Below, piece after piece: positions 6,786 through 12,702 of a stretch of DNA of 12,702 bases. The DNA lies in contig JANWZF010000039.1 of NCBI GenBank assembly GCA_025054905.1, positions 1 to 12,702 of the forward strand, given 5' to 3'. Every line of letters starts with the position of its first letter. Position 1 is the first letter of the stretch. Under the pieces are notes generated by a model. The model saw only the letters and a list, made by a program, of their open reading frames with translations. It was not told the DNA's origin and searched no databases. The DNA comes from Tepidimonas sp. (GTDB lineage: Bacteria > Pseudomonadota > Gammaproteobacteria > Burkholderiales > Burkholderiaceae_C). The translations under genes were made by a program, and so were the position numbers.

Positions 6786-7667
6786 ATGGAAAAACGCGTC
6801 CGCTTTCAGTCCCGCTGGCTGCCCTGGGTGCTGGTGGCGCCGCAGCTGGTCATCGTCGCGGTGTTCTTCTTCTGGCCGGCGGCGCAGGCCCTGCTGCAAA
6901 GCGTGCTGGAGCAGGACGCGTTTGGTCTGAGCACCACCTTCGTCGGCCTGGACAACTTTCGCCGTCTGCTGGCCGATGAGACGTATCTCCAGTCGTTTCG
7001 CGTCACCGCGGTGTTTTCACTGCTGGTGGCGGCCATCGGCCTGAGCGTGTCGCTGCTGCTGGCGGTGATGGCCGACCGCGTGGTGCGCGGCGCACGCTGG
7101 TACAAGACACTGCTGATCTGGCCCTACGCGGTGGCCCCGGCGGTGGCAGGCGTGCTGTGGATGTTCATGTTTGCCTCGCCGATGGGTGTGGTGGCCTGGG
7201 GGCTGCAGCAGCTGGGGATGGCGTGGGACCACCGCCTCAACAGCCAGCACGCCCTGACCCTGATCGTGCTGGCGGCCGTGTGGAAGCAGATTTCCTACAA
7301 CTTCCTGTTCTTTCTGGCCGGCCTGCAGTCGATCCCGCGCTCGCTGATCGAGGCGGCCACGCTGGACGGCGCCAGCCCCTGGCGGCGCTTCTGGACCATC
7401 GTCTTTCCGCTGCTGTCGCCCACGACCTTTTTCCTGCTCGTGATCAACGTCGTGTACGCGTTTTTCGACACGTTCGCGATCGTGGATGCCACCACGCAGG
7501 GCGGCCCCGGCAAGGACACCGCCATCCTCGTCTACAAGGTCTATCACGACGGCTTCAAGGCGCTGGACATGGGGGGATCGGCGGCGCAGTCGGTGGTGCT
7601 GATGGTCATCGTCATCGCGCTGACGGTGGTGCAGTTCCGCTACATCGAGCGGCGCGTCCAGTATTAA
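6786..7667 (+). CDS. ugpA: sn-Glycerol 3-phosphate ABC transporter, permease UgpA
   Basis: 293 residues, about the length of E. coli UgpA (295), an inner-membrane MalF/UgpA-type permease with six hydrophobic segments. Seen: SRWLPWVLVAPQLVIVAVFF forming the first membrane span, FVGLDNFRRLL, LIWPYAVAPAVAGVLWMF, VWKQISYNFLFFLAGLQSIP, the cytoplasmic EAA loop EAATLDGASPWRRFWTIVFP (189-208) that docks on the ATPase, and the end VVQFRYIERRVQY. It starts 20 bases after ugpB; no Shine-Dalgarno sequence is visible in that gap. It pairs with UgpE to form the channel. Confidence 0.96.
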   Translation: MEKRVRFQSRWLPWVLVAPQLVIVAVFFFWPAAQALLQSVLEQDAFGLSTTFVGLDNFRRLLADETYLQSFRVTAVFSLLVAAIGLSVSLLLAVMADRVVRGARWYKTLLIWPYAVAPAVAGVLWMFMFASPMGVVAWGLQQLGMAWDHRLNSQHALTLIVLAAVWKQISYNFLFFLAGLQSIPRSLIEAATLDGASPWRRFWTIVFPLLSPTTFFLLVINVVYAFFDTFAIVDATTQGGPGKDTAILVYKVYHDGFKALDMGGSAAQSVVLMVIVIALTVVQFRYIERRVQY

Positions 7668-7682
7668 AGGGCGATCCTCGTC

Positions 7683-8537
7683 ATGGTTGAACGACGTCCC
7701 TGGCTCGACGCGCTGGCGCACGCCATCCTGCTGGCCGGCGTGCTGGTGGTGGCTTTTCCGGTGCTGCTGACGCTGGTGGCCTCCACGCAGAGCGCCGAGC
7801 AGATCGCCAGCAGCCGGCCCCTGTCGCTGCTGCCTGGTCCCCACCTGCTGGACAACTACCGCCTGGCGCTGCTGGGCGGCGAAACCAGCGCGGGCAGCCG
7901 CCTGCCCCCTGCGCTGCCGATGCTGACGGTCAGCCTGGTGATGGCGTTGACCATTGCCCTGGGCAAGATCGTGATTTCGCTGCTGTCGGCCTTTGCGATC
8001 GTGTACTTCCGCTTTCCGCTGCGCGGGCTCGTGTTTTGGGCCATCTTCGTGACGCTGATGCTGCCGGTGGAAGTGCGCATCAGCCCCACGTACGAGGTGA
8101 TTGCCGATCTGGGTCTGCTCAACACCTACACCGGGTTGACCGTGCCGTTGATCGCCTCGGCCACGGCCACCTTCTTGCTGCGCCAGTTCTTCCTGACGGT
8201 GCCGGATGAGCTGGTGGAAGCCGCGCGCGTGGATGGCGCGGGGCCGATGCGCTTTTTCTGGGACGTGCTGCTGCCGATGTCACGCACCAGCATCGCGGCC
8301 CTGTTCGTGATCCAGTTCATCTACGGCTGGAACCAGTACCTTTGGCCGCTGCTGGTCACCACCGACGAATCGATGTACCCGATCGTGCTGGGCATCAAGC
8401 GGCTGATCGCCGGCGAGGCCTACACCGAGTGGAACGTCGTGATGGCCACTGCGATGCTGGCCATGCTGCCGCCGGCCGTGGTGGTGCTGTCGATGCAACG
8501 TTGGTTCGTCAAAGGGCTGGTCGACAGCGAAAAATAA
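7683..8537 (+). CDS. ugpE: sn-Glycerol 3-phosphate ABC transporter, permease UgpE
   Basis: 284 residues (E. coli UgpE 281), a MalG/UgpE-type inner-membrane permease with about six spans. Seen: first span AILLAGVLVVAFPVLLTLVA, SAEQI, LGKIVISLLSAFAIVYFRFP, LMLPVEVRISPTYEVIADLG, the EAA loop EAARVDGAGPMRFFWDVLLP (179-198), and FIYGWNQYLWPLLVTTDES followed by WNVVMATAMLAMLPPAVVVL. It starts 15 bases after ugpA. AAAGGG overlaps the ugpA stop but stands 11 bases from the ATG, a rather long spacing. It forms the second half of the transmembrane channel. Confidence 0.96.
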   Translation: MVERRPWLDALAHAILLAGVLVVAFPVLLTLVASTQSAEQIASSRPLSLLPGPHLLDNYRLALLGGETSAGSRLPPALPMLTVSLVMALTIALGKIVISLLSAFAIVYFRFPLRGLVFWAIFVTLMLPVEVRISPTYEVIADLGLLNTYTGLTVPLIASATATFLLRQFFLTVPDELVEAARVDGAGPMRFFWDVLLPMSRTSIAALFVIQFIYGWNQYLWPLLVTTDESMYPIVLGIKRLIAGEAYTEWNVVMATAMLAMLPPAVVVLSMQRWFVKGLVDSEK

Positions 8538-8554
8538 CCCTCATTCTTTTTTTC

Positions 8555-9571
8555 ATGGCCAGTCTGCATTTCGACCGCGTCGTCAAACGCTACGACACCG
8601 CCCGCCATCAGACCTTCACCGCGCTGCACGGCTTGAGCGCCGACATCGGCGATGGGGAATTCGTCGTCATCGTCGGCCCCTCCGGCTGCGGCAAATCGAC
8701 CCTGCTGCGCATGGTGGCAGGGCTGGAGACCATCACCGCAGGCACGATCCGCATCGGCACGCGTGTGGTGAATGATCTGGAGCCGGCGCAGCGCGACATC
8801 GCGATGGTGTTTCAGAACTACGCGCTGTACCCGCACATGACGGTGTTCGACAATATGGCCTATGGCCTGAAGCTGCGCGGCGTGCCCAAGGACGACATTG
8901 CTCGCCGCGTGCAGGCCGCCGCCCGCATCCTGGAGCTGGAGCCGCTGCTGCAGCGCAAGCCGCGTCAGCTCTCCGGCGGGCAACGCCAGCGTGTGGCGAT
9001 GGGCCGCGCGATCGTGCGCCAGCCGCAGGTGTTTTTGTTCGACGAGCCGCTGTCGAACCTGGATGCCAAGCTGCGTGTGCAGACCCGGCTGGAAATCCAG
9101 AAACTGCACCGGGAGCTCGGCATCACCAGCCTGTTTGTCACGCACGATCAGGTCGAAGCGATGACCTTGGCGCAGCGCGTGATGGTGATGAACGCGGGCC
9201 GCATGGAGCAGTTCGGCACCCCTGAAGAGGTCTACCACCGGCCCGCCACCACCTTTGTGGCCACGTTCATTGGCTCGCCAGCGATGAACCTGCTGCGCGA
9301 CGTGCCTGGAGCGGCCAACGGCCGGCTGCTCGGCATTCGCCCCGAGCACCTGCTGGTGCAGGATGACGGTCAGGGCTGGCCGGTGACGGTGGAAGCCCTG
9401 GAGCTGCTCGGCGCCGAGCGCCTGATCCACGGACGCACGCACGGCCAACCGATCACCGTACGGGTACCCGAAAGCCACCCCTGCCAGCCGGCCATCGGCC
9501 ACACGATCCACGTCCAGCCGATGCCCGACCGGCTGCACGCCTTCGATGCCAGCAGCGGCCAGCGCGTCTGA
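8555..9571 (+). CDS. ugpC: sn-Glycerol 3-phosphate ABC transporter, ATP-binding protein
   Basis: 338 residues, MalK/UgpC-type ATPase (E. coli UgpC 356). Seen: Walker A GPSGCGKST (41-49), Q-loop FQNYALYPHMTV with Gln87, signature LSGGQRQR (139-146), Walker B VFLFDEPLSNLDAKL (159-173), H-loop FVTHDQVEAMTL with His197, and a C-terminal regulatory TOBE region from about residue 245 with LGIRPEHLLV (259-268). The frame is open upstream to 8342, but those codons overlap ugpE and are not conserved, so ATG 8555 is used. The 17-base gap after ugpE is pyrimidine-rich with no Shine-Dalgarno, so coupling to ugpE translation is likely. It powers import through UgpA/UgpE. Confidence 0.96.
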   Translation: MASLHFDRVVKRYDTARHQTFTALHGLSADIGDGEFVVIVGPSGCGKSTLLRMVAGLETITAGTIRIGTRVVNDLEPAQRDIAMVFQNYALYPHMTVFDNMAYGLKLRGVPKDDIARRVQAAARILELEPLLQRKPRQLSGGQRQRVAMGRAIVRQPQVFLFDEPLSNLDAKLRVQTRLEIQKLHRELGITSLFVTHDQVEAMTLAQRVMVMNAGRMEQFGTPEEVYHRPATTFVATFIGSPAMNLLRDVPGAANGRLLGIRPEHLLVQDDGQGWPVTVEALELLGAERLIHGRTHGQPITVRVPESHPCQPAIGHTIHVQPMPDRLHAFDASSGQRV

Positions 9572-9586
9572 AAGAAGGAAAACCCG

Positions 9587-10378
9587 ATGTCGCCACCCAC
9601 GGCTTGGCCCTTTCCGCGCTGGATTGCGCACCGCGGCGCCGGCACGCTGGCCCCGGAAAACACCCTGGCCGCATTCGAACTGGGCTACCGCCACGGCTGG
9701 CGCGCGTTTGAATGCGATGTCAAGCTCTCGGCCGACGGCGTGCCGTTCTTGCTGCACGATGCCACGCTGGAGCGCACCACCAACGGCCGGGGCCGGGCCG
9801 GCGAGCGCAGCTGGGCCGAGCTGGCCACGCTGGATGCCGGCAGCTGGCACAGCCCCGCCTACGCAGGCGAGCCGCTGCTGCGGCTGGACCGGCTGGTGGA
9901 CTGGGCGCTGCCGCGGGACGTGCGGCTCAACCTCGAAATCAAGCCCACCCCCGGCACCGAAGCGCTCACCGGCGCAGCCGTGGCGCAGGCGGCCGATGCG
10001 CTGTGGCGCCGACATGGTGCCGGGGCGGCGGGTGGCCCACCGTGGCCGCTGCTGACATCGTTTCAACCTGCCGCGCTACAGGCCGCGATGACCGCCTGCC
10101 CGCACCTGCCGCGCGGGCTGCTGCTGGATCGCTTATGGCCCGGCTGCTGGGCTGTGGCACGCAGCCTCGGCTGCGTGGCCGTGGTGCTCAACCACCGGCT
10201 GTGGACGCGCGCGCTGCTGCAGGAGCAGCACGCCGCGGGCTATCGCACGCTGGCCTACACCGTCAACGAGGCCCAACGCGCCGAACAGCTGCTGTCTTGG
10301 GGGCTGGATGCGGTCATCACCGACCGCATCGACGCGCTGGGGCCCGGGTCCAACATTGATCAAAATCAATGCATTTGA
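9587..10378 (+). CDS. ugpQ: Cytoplasmic glycerophosphodiester phosphodiesterase
   Basis: 263 residues, GDPD family (E. coli UgpQ 247). It hydrolyses glycerophosphodiesters to sn-glycerol 3-phosphate and an alcohol. Seen: IAHRGAGTLAPENTLAAFE with catalytic His15 and Arg16 and Glu24-Asn25, FECDVKLSADG with metal ligands Glu42 and Asp44, LLHDATLERTTNG with His57, NLEIKP with Glu117 and Lys119, and the closing strand YTVNEAQRAEQLLSWGLDAVITDRID. No signal peptide, so it acts inside the cell on what UgpBAEC imports. A good AAGGA ribosome site precedes the ATG, 15 bases after ugpC. The last residues (SNIDQNQCI) are encoded by an FNR-type palindrome and AT-rich sequence and look unlike the rest, perhaps a junction-derived tail. 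Confidence 0.95.
   Translation: MSPPTAWPFPRWIAHRGAGTLAPENTLAAFELGYRHGWRAFECDVKLSADGVPFLLHDATLERTTNGRGRAGERSWAELATLDAGSWHSPAYAGEPLLRLDRLVDWALPRDVRLNLEIKPTPGTEALTGAAVAQAADALWRRHGAGAAGGPPWPLLTSFQPAALQAAMTACPHLPRGLLLDRLWPGCWAVARSLGCVAVVLNHRLWTRALLQEQHAAGYRTLAYTVNEAQRAEQLLSWGLDAVITDRIDALGPGSNIDQNQCI
10356..10369. promoter_or_regulatory. FNR/Anr-type binding site upstream of the TonB receptor gene
   Basis: TTGATCAAAATCAA fits the FNR/Anr consensus TTGAT-N4-ATCAA at all ten fixed positions, and one further base pair extends the palindrome on each side (10355-10370). It overlaps the last codons of ugpQ and its centre is 49 bases before the receptor ATG at 10412. FNR/Anr proteins are oxygen-sensing regulators. 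The match is seen; function is inferred, and no start site fits the classic -41.5 spacing perfectly. Confidence 0.7.
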
Positions 10379-10386
10379 CGATATTC

Positions 10387-10413
10387 ATGGCGCGCTTCTA
10401 TGCTGCGCGTCAT
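10387..10413 (+). other. Inverted repeat over the receptor start codon
   Basis: ATGGCGCGC (10387-10395) and GCGCGTCAT (10405-10413) can form a nine-pair stem in RNA, with one G-U pair and a nine-base loop. The right arm includes the first two bases of the ATG at 10412. In DNA it is a dyad with one mismatch flanking TATGCT, a weak -10-like hexamer at 10399-10404. It could block ribosome entry or be a repressor operator; neither is shown. Confidence 0.45.
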
Positions 10414-12702
10414 GAAACAGCATCCTTCTATTCATCTCGATCGTCGCGCCCAGCCCCGCCACAAGACTGAGCTGCCTTTCACGCCGAAGGCAATCTCGCT
10501 GGTTCTGGCGGCATGGACCAGTTGCGCTTTGGCACAACAGACGCCTGCCCTGCCTGAAATTCAGGTCCGCGGTGACCGGCAAGCCCCGATCCCACGTCCT
10601 GCGTCCGTTGCAGGCCCCGCCGCTGATCATGCGCGAGGGGCCAGCTCGGATGTATTGGAATCGATGCATGATATCCCCGGAGCTTATACCTACCAGGCCG
10701 GCGGTTTGTCGCGCCTGCCGGTGATTCGGGGATTGGCCGACGAGCGGCTGCGGTTGCAAATCGACGGCATGGATCTCTATGCCGCTTGCCCGAATCACAT
10801 GAACACGCCCTTGTCTTACCTGTTGGCCAGCCAAGTTGAGCGTGTGCAGACCTGGGCGGGCATTGCACCCGTGTCGGCGGGCGGCGATGCCATCGGCGGC
10901 GTGGTGGCCGTGGAAACGCCAGCGCCGCAGTTCGCCGCTGCGGGGCAAACCGATACCCGTGGCGAACTGGGCGCCAGCATCCGCAGCAACGGTCGCGCAT
11001 GGGGATGGCACCTCGGCGCAGAGCACGCGAGCGAGCGCTGGCAGCTGGGTTATCGGCTGGCGATTGCGGACGCGAACAACTATCGTGCCGGTGGGGTTTT
11101 CAAAGACTACGATTTCACGGGCCGTGCCGGCCGCACCCTGCCGCGCGACGAAGTCGGCTCCAGTGCTTACCGGACCGTCAACCATGTGCTGAGCGCAGCC
11201 CTGCGCGAGGGGGCCCACCTTTGGGAAGCCAAGGTCTATGCGCAAGAGATGCCCTATCAGCTGTATCCCAATCAGCGCATGGATCTGCTGGACAACGAAA
11301 GCCTCAAGATCAACTTGCGCTACCAGGGGCGCACCGATTGGGGGCGTCTACAAGCCAGCCTCTGGCGCGAAACGGTCGATCACTTGATGGACTTCGGTCC
11401 TGACAAACGCTATTGGTACGGTATGGCTTCGGGTGGAGGCAGCAGCCTCAACGGTCAGCCATGCAGCCCACTGGGGCCGACCTGTGCAGCAGGCATGCCC
11501 ATGCGCACCGACAGCCACACCACGGGCGCGAAAGTGCAAGCCGAGTGGCCTGTGGCCGATGAATCCACGGTTCGGGCTGGGGCCGAATTTCACCGCTTCC
11601 GGCTCAATGATTATTGGCCCCCGTCTGGTGGTGGAATGTGGCCTGGAACGTTCTGGAACATCCGTGACGGACAGCGAGACCGTACCGCGGTTTATGCTGA
11701 ATACCAGTGGACACCGGCTACGCACTGGACCACCCAAGTCGGCTGGCGCGTTGAGCGCGTGCGCACCGATGCGGGCCCCGTCGTCGGCTACAACCCCAGC
11801 GGAGGAGGCAACCAAGGGGCTGATGCGGCAGCCTTCAACGCACGCAACCGTGAGCGTCATTTTGTGAATCATGACGTGGTCCTCAACGCACGTTACGCGC
11901 CACAGCCGACGTTCGAAATGGAGCTGGGCCTGGCACACAGGGAGCGCGCCCCGGGCCTGTATGAACTCTATCCGTGGTCGACCTGGCAGATGGCCGCCCT
12001 GATGAACAATACGGTCGGCGATGGCAATGGCTACGTTGGCAATCCAGACTTGCGCAAGGAACGGGCTCACACCGCTTCCATGAGCACACGCTGGCATGCT
12101 CAAGACCGTTCATGGTCCTTCGAGATCAGCCCGCACCTCACCCATGTCCAGGACTTTATCGATGCGGCACGCTTGCCCGGCCAGCCTAACACCAACCATC
12201 GTTTCGTGCTCCTGCGTTACAACAATGTAAGCGCACGCTTGTATGGTGTTGATGTTTCTGGACAGGCAACCTTGGCACGCAACGAATACGGTCAATGGGG
12301 CATCCGTGGGCAGTTGAGTTATCTCAAAGGCCGCAATCGCAGCACAGGCGACGGGCTTTATCAGATCATGCCGCCCCATGCCCGCATCAGCCTGACGCAT
12401 CGTGCTGGCACGTGGGATAGCGCCATCGAACTGGTGGCCGTGCAGGCCAAGACCCAAATATCCCAAGTGCGCAATGAGGTACGCACACCGGGCTACGGAT
12501 TGTTAAACGTGCGCACCGCAGTCCGCTTGGGCTCTGGCAAGCTGGAGCTGGGCATCGACAACCTGCTTGACCGTCTCTACTATTGGCCCACAGGGGGTGC
12601 TTATGTGGGTCAGGGCACGACGATGACCAACCCCATGCCGCCCAATCGGCCACAATGGGGGACTGCGGTACCAGGCCCTGGCCGCACCTTCTGGCTGGCC
12701 TA
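10412..12702 (+). CDS. TonB-dependent outer membrane receptor, probable copper receptor (OprC/NosA-like), 3' end cut
   Basis: Open from ATG 10412 to the right edge, 763 residues, ending in an incomplete codon; PGPGRTFWLA resembles the final barrel strand, so few residues are missing. Seen: long basic N-region, hydrophobic ISLVLAAWTSCALA and likely cleavage after residue 41; TonB-box-like EIQVRGD (49-55); plug domain about 75-170 with IRGLADERLRLQIDGM and GGDAIGGVVAVETP; then a beta-barrel with GNPDLRKERAHT (543-554). Plug CPNHM (Cys126, Met130) gives CxxxM and DHLMDFG (His324, Met326) gives HxM, the two halves of the copper site described for OprC. A loop at 338-364 has two Cys and several Met. 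TTA, ATA and GTA codons and lower GC set it apart from its neighbours. ATG 10400 is an in-frame alternative start. No Shine-Dalgarno is visible. Receptor certain; copper as cargo is inferred. Confidence 0.9.
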   Translation, partial: MKQHPSIHLDRRAQPRHKTELPFTPKAISLVLAAWTSCALAQQTPALPEIQVRGDRQAPIPRPASVAGPAADHARGASSDVLESMHDIPGAYTYQAGGLSRLPVIRGLADERLRLQIDGMDLYAACPNHMNTPLSYLLASQVERVQTWAGIAPVSAGGDAIGGVVAVETPAPQFAAAGQTDTRGELGASIRSNGRAWGWHLGAEHASERWQLGYRLAIADANNYRAGGVFKDYDFTGRAGRTLPRDEVGSSAYRTVNHVLSAALREGAHLWEAKVYAQEMPYQLYPNQRMDLLDNESLKINLRYQGRTDWGRLQASLWRETVDHLMDFGPDKRYWYGMASGGGSSLNGQPCSPLGPTCAAGMPMRTDSHTTGAKVQAEWPVADESTVRAGAEFHRFRLNDYWPPSGGGMWPGTFWNIRDGQRDRTAVYAEYQWTPATHWTTQVGWRVERVRTDAGPVVGYNPSGGGNQGADAAAFNARNRERHFVNHDVVLNARYAPQPTFEMELGLAHRERAPGLYELYPWSTWQMAALMNNTVGDGNGYVGNPDLRKERAHTASMSTRWHAQDRSWSFEISPHLTHVQDFIDAARLPGQPNTNHRFVLLRYNNVSARLYGVDVSGQATLARNEYGQWGIRGQLSYLKGRNRSTGDGLYQIMPPHARISLTHRAGTWDSAIELVAVQAKTQISQVRNEVRTPGYGLLNVRTAVRLGSGKLELGIDNLLDRLYYWPTGGAYVGQGTTMTNPMPPNRPQWGTAVPGPGRTFWLA

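Noticed and set aside
8420..10066. A 548-codon minus-strand frame opposite ugpC and ugpQ
   Set aside because: It is the mirror frame of strongly recognised genes, low in complexity and His/Gln/Arg-rich, with no motif.
10355..10370. The ATTGAT/ATCAAT inverted repeat considered as the ugp operon terminator
   Set aside because: The stem is six A/T-rich pairs without a U-tract, while its spacing and bases match the FNR/Anr consensus exactly.
11348..12103. A 251-codon minus-strand frame opposite the receptor gene
   Set aside because: The plus-strand receptor frame is continuous with plug and barrel motifs. This frame has no recognisable content.

Overview
The window is GC-rich (roughly two thirds G+C by eye) and tightly packed on both strands. 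It looks like a chromosomal segment of a betaproteobacterium, most likely Burkholderiales. That placement rests on composition, close resemblance of the proteins to proteobacterial Glp/Ugp families, and gene order; no rRNA or other marker is present to confirm it.

Left part (1-3644, minus strand): a probable operon read right to left, glpR (glycerol 3-phosphate repressor), glpK (glycerol kinase), hyi (hydroxypyruvate isomerase family) and ttuD (glycerate 2-kinase family, cut by the left edge). Gaps between genes are 45 and 33 bases, and hyi runs 229 bases into ttuD because its expected stop codon is missing.

Divergent control region (3645-3760): 116 bases between glpR and glpD, holding five CGA-centred direct repeats spaced exactly 10 bases apart. 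This is the probable GlpR operator for both directions.

Middle part (3761-10378, plus strand): glpD (aerobic glycerol 3-phosphate dehydrogenase), then a complete ugpBAECQ set in the same order as in E. coli (binding protein, two permeases, ATPase, cytoplasmic glycerophosphodiester phosphodiesterase). A good PhoB box lies in front of ugpB. Together these genes import glycerol 3-phosphate and glycerophosphodiesters, release glycerol 3-phosphate inside the cell, and oxidise it to dihydroxyacetone phosphate. GlpK feeds the same pool from glycerol. No glycerol facilitator gene is in view.

Right part (10355-12702): composition and codon use change. A TonB-dependent outer membrane receptor of at least 763 residues is open to the right edge, probably lacking only its last few residues. 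It carries both halves of the copper-binding signature described for OprC (CxxxM in the plug, HxM in the barrel), so a copper receptor is the best reading. A perfect FNR/Anr-type palindrome, which lies inside the last codons of ugpQ, and a start-codon hairpin precede it. The receptor with its anaerobiosis-type control site is the least ordinary part of the window. No mobile element, CRISPR array, tRNA or rRNA was seen, and no gap over 300 bases lacks a gene.
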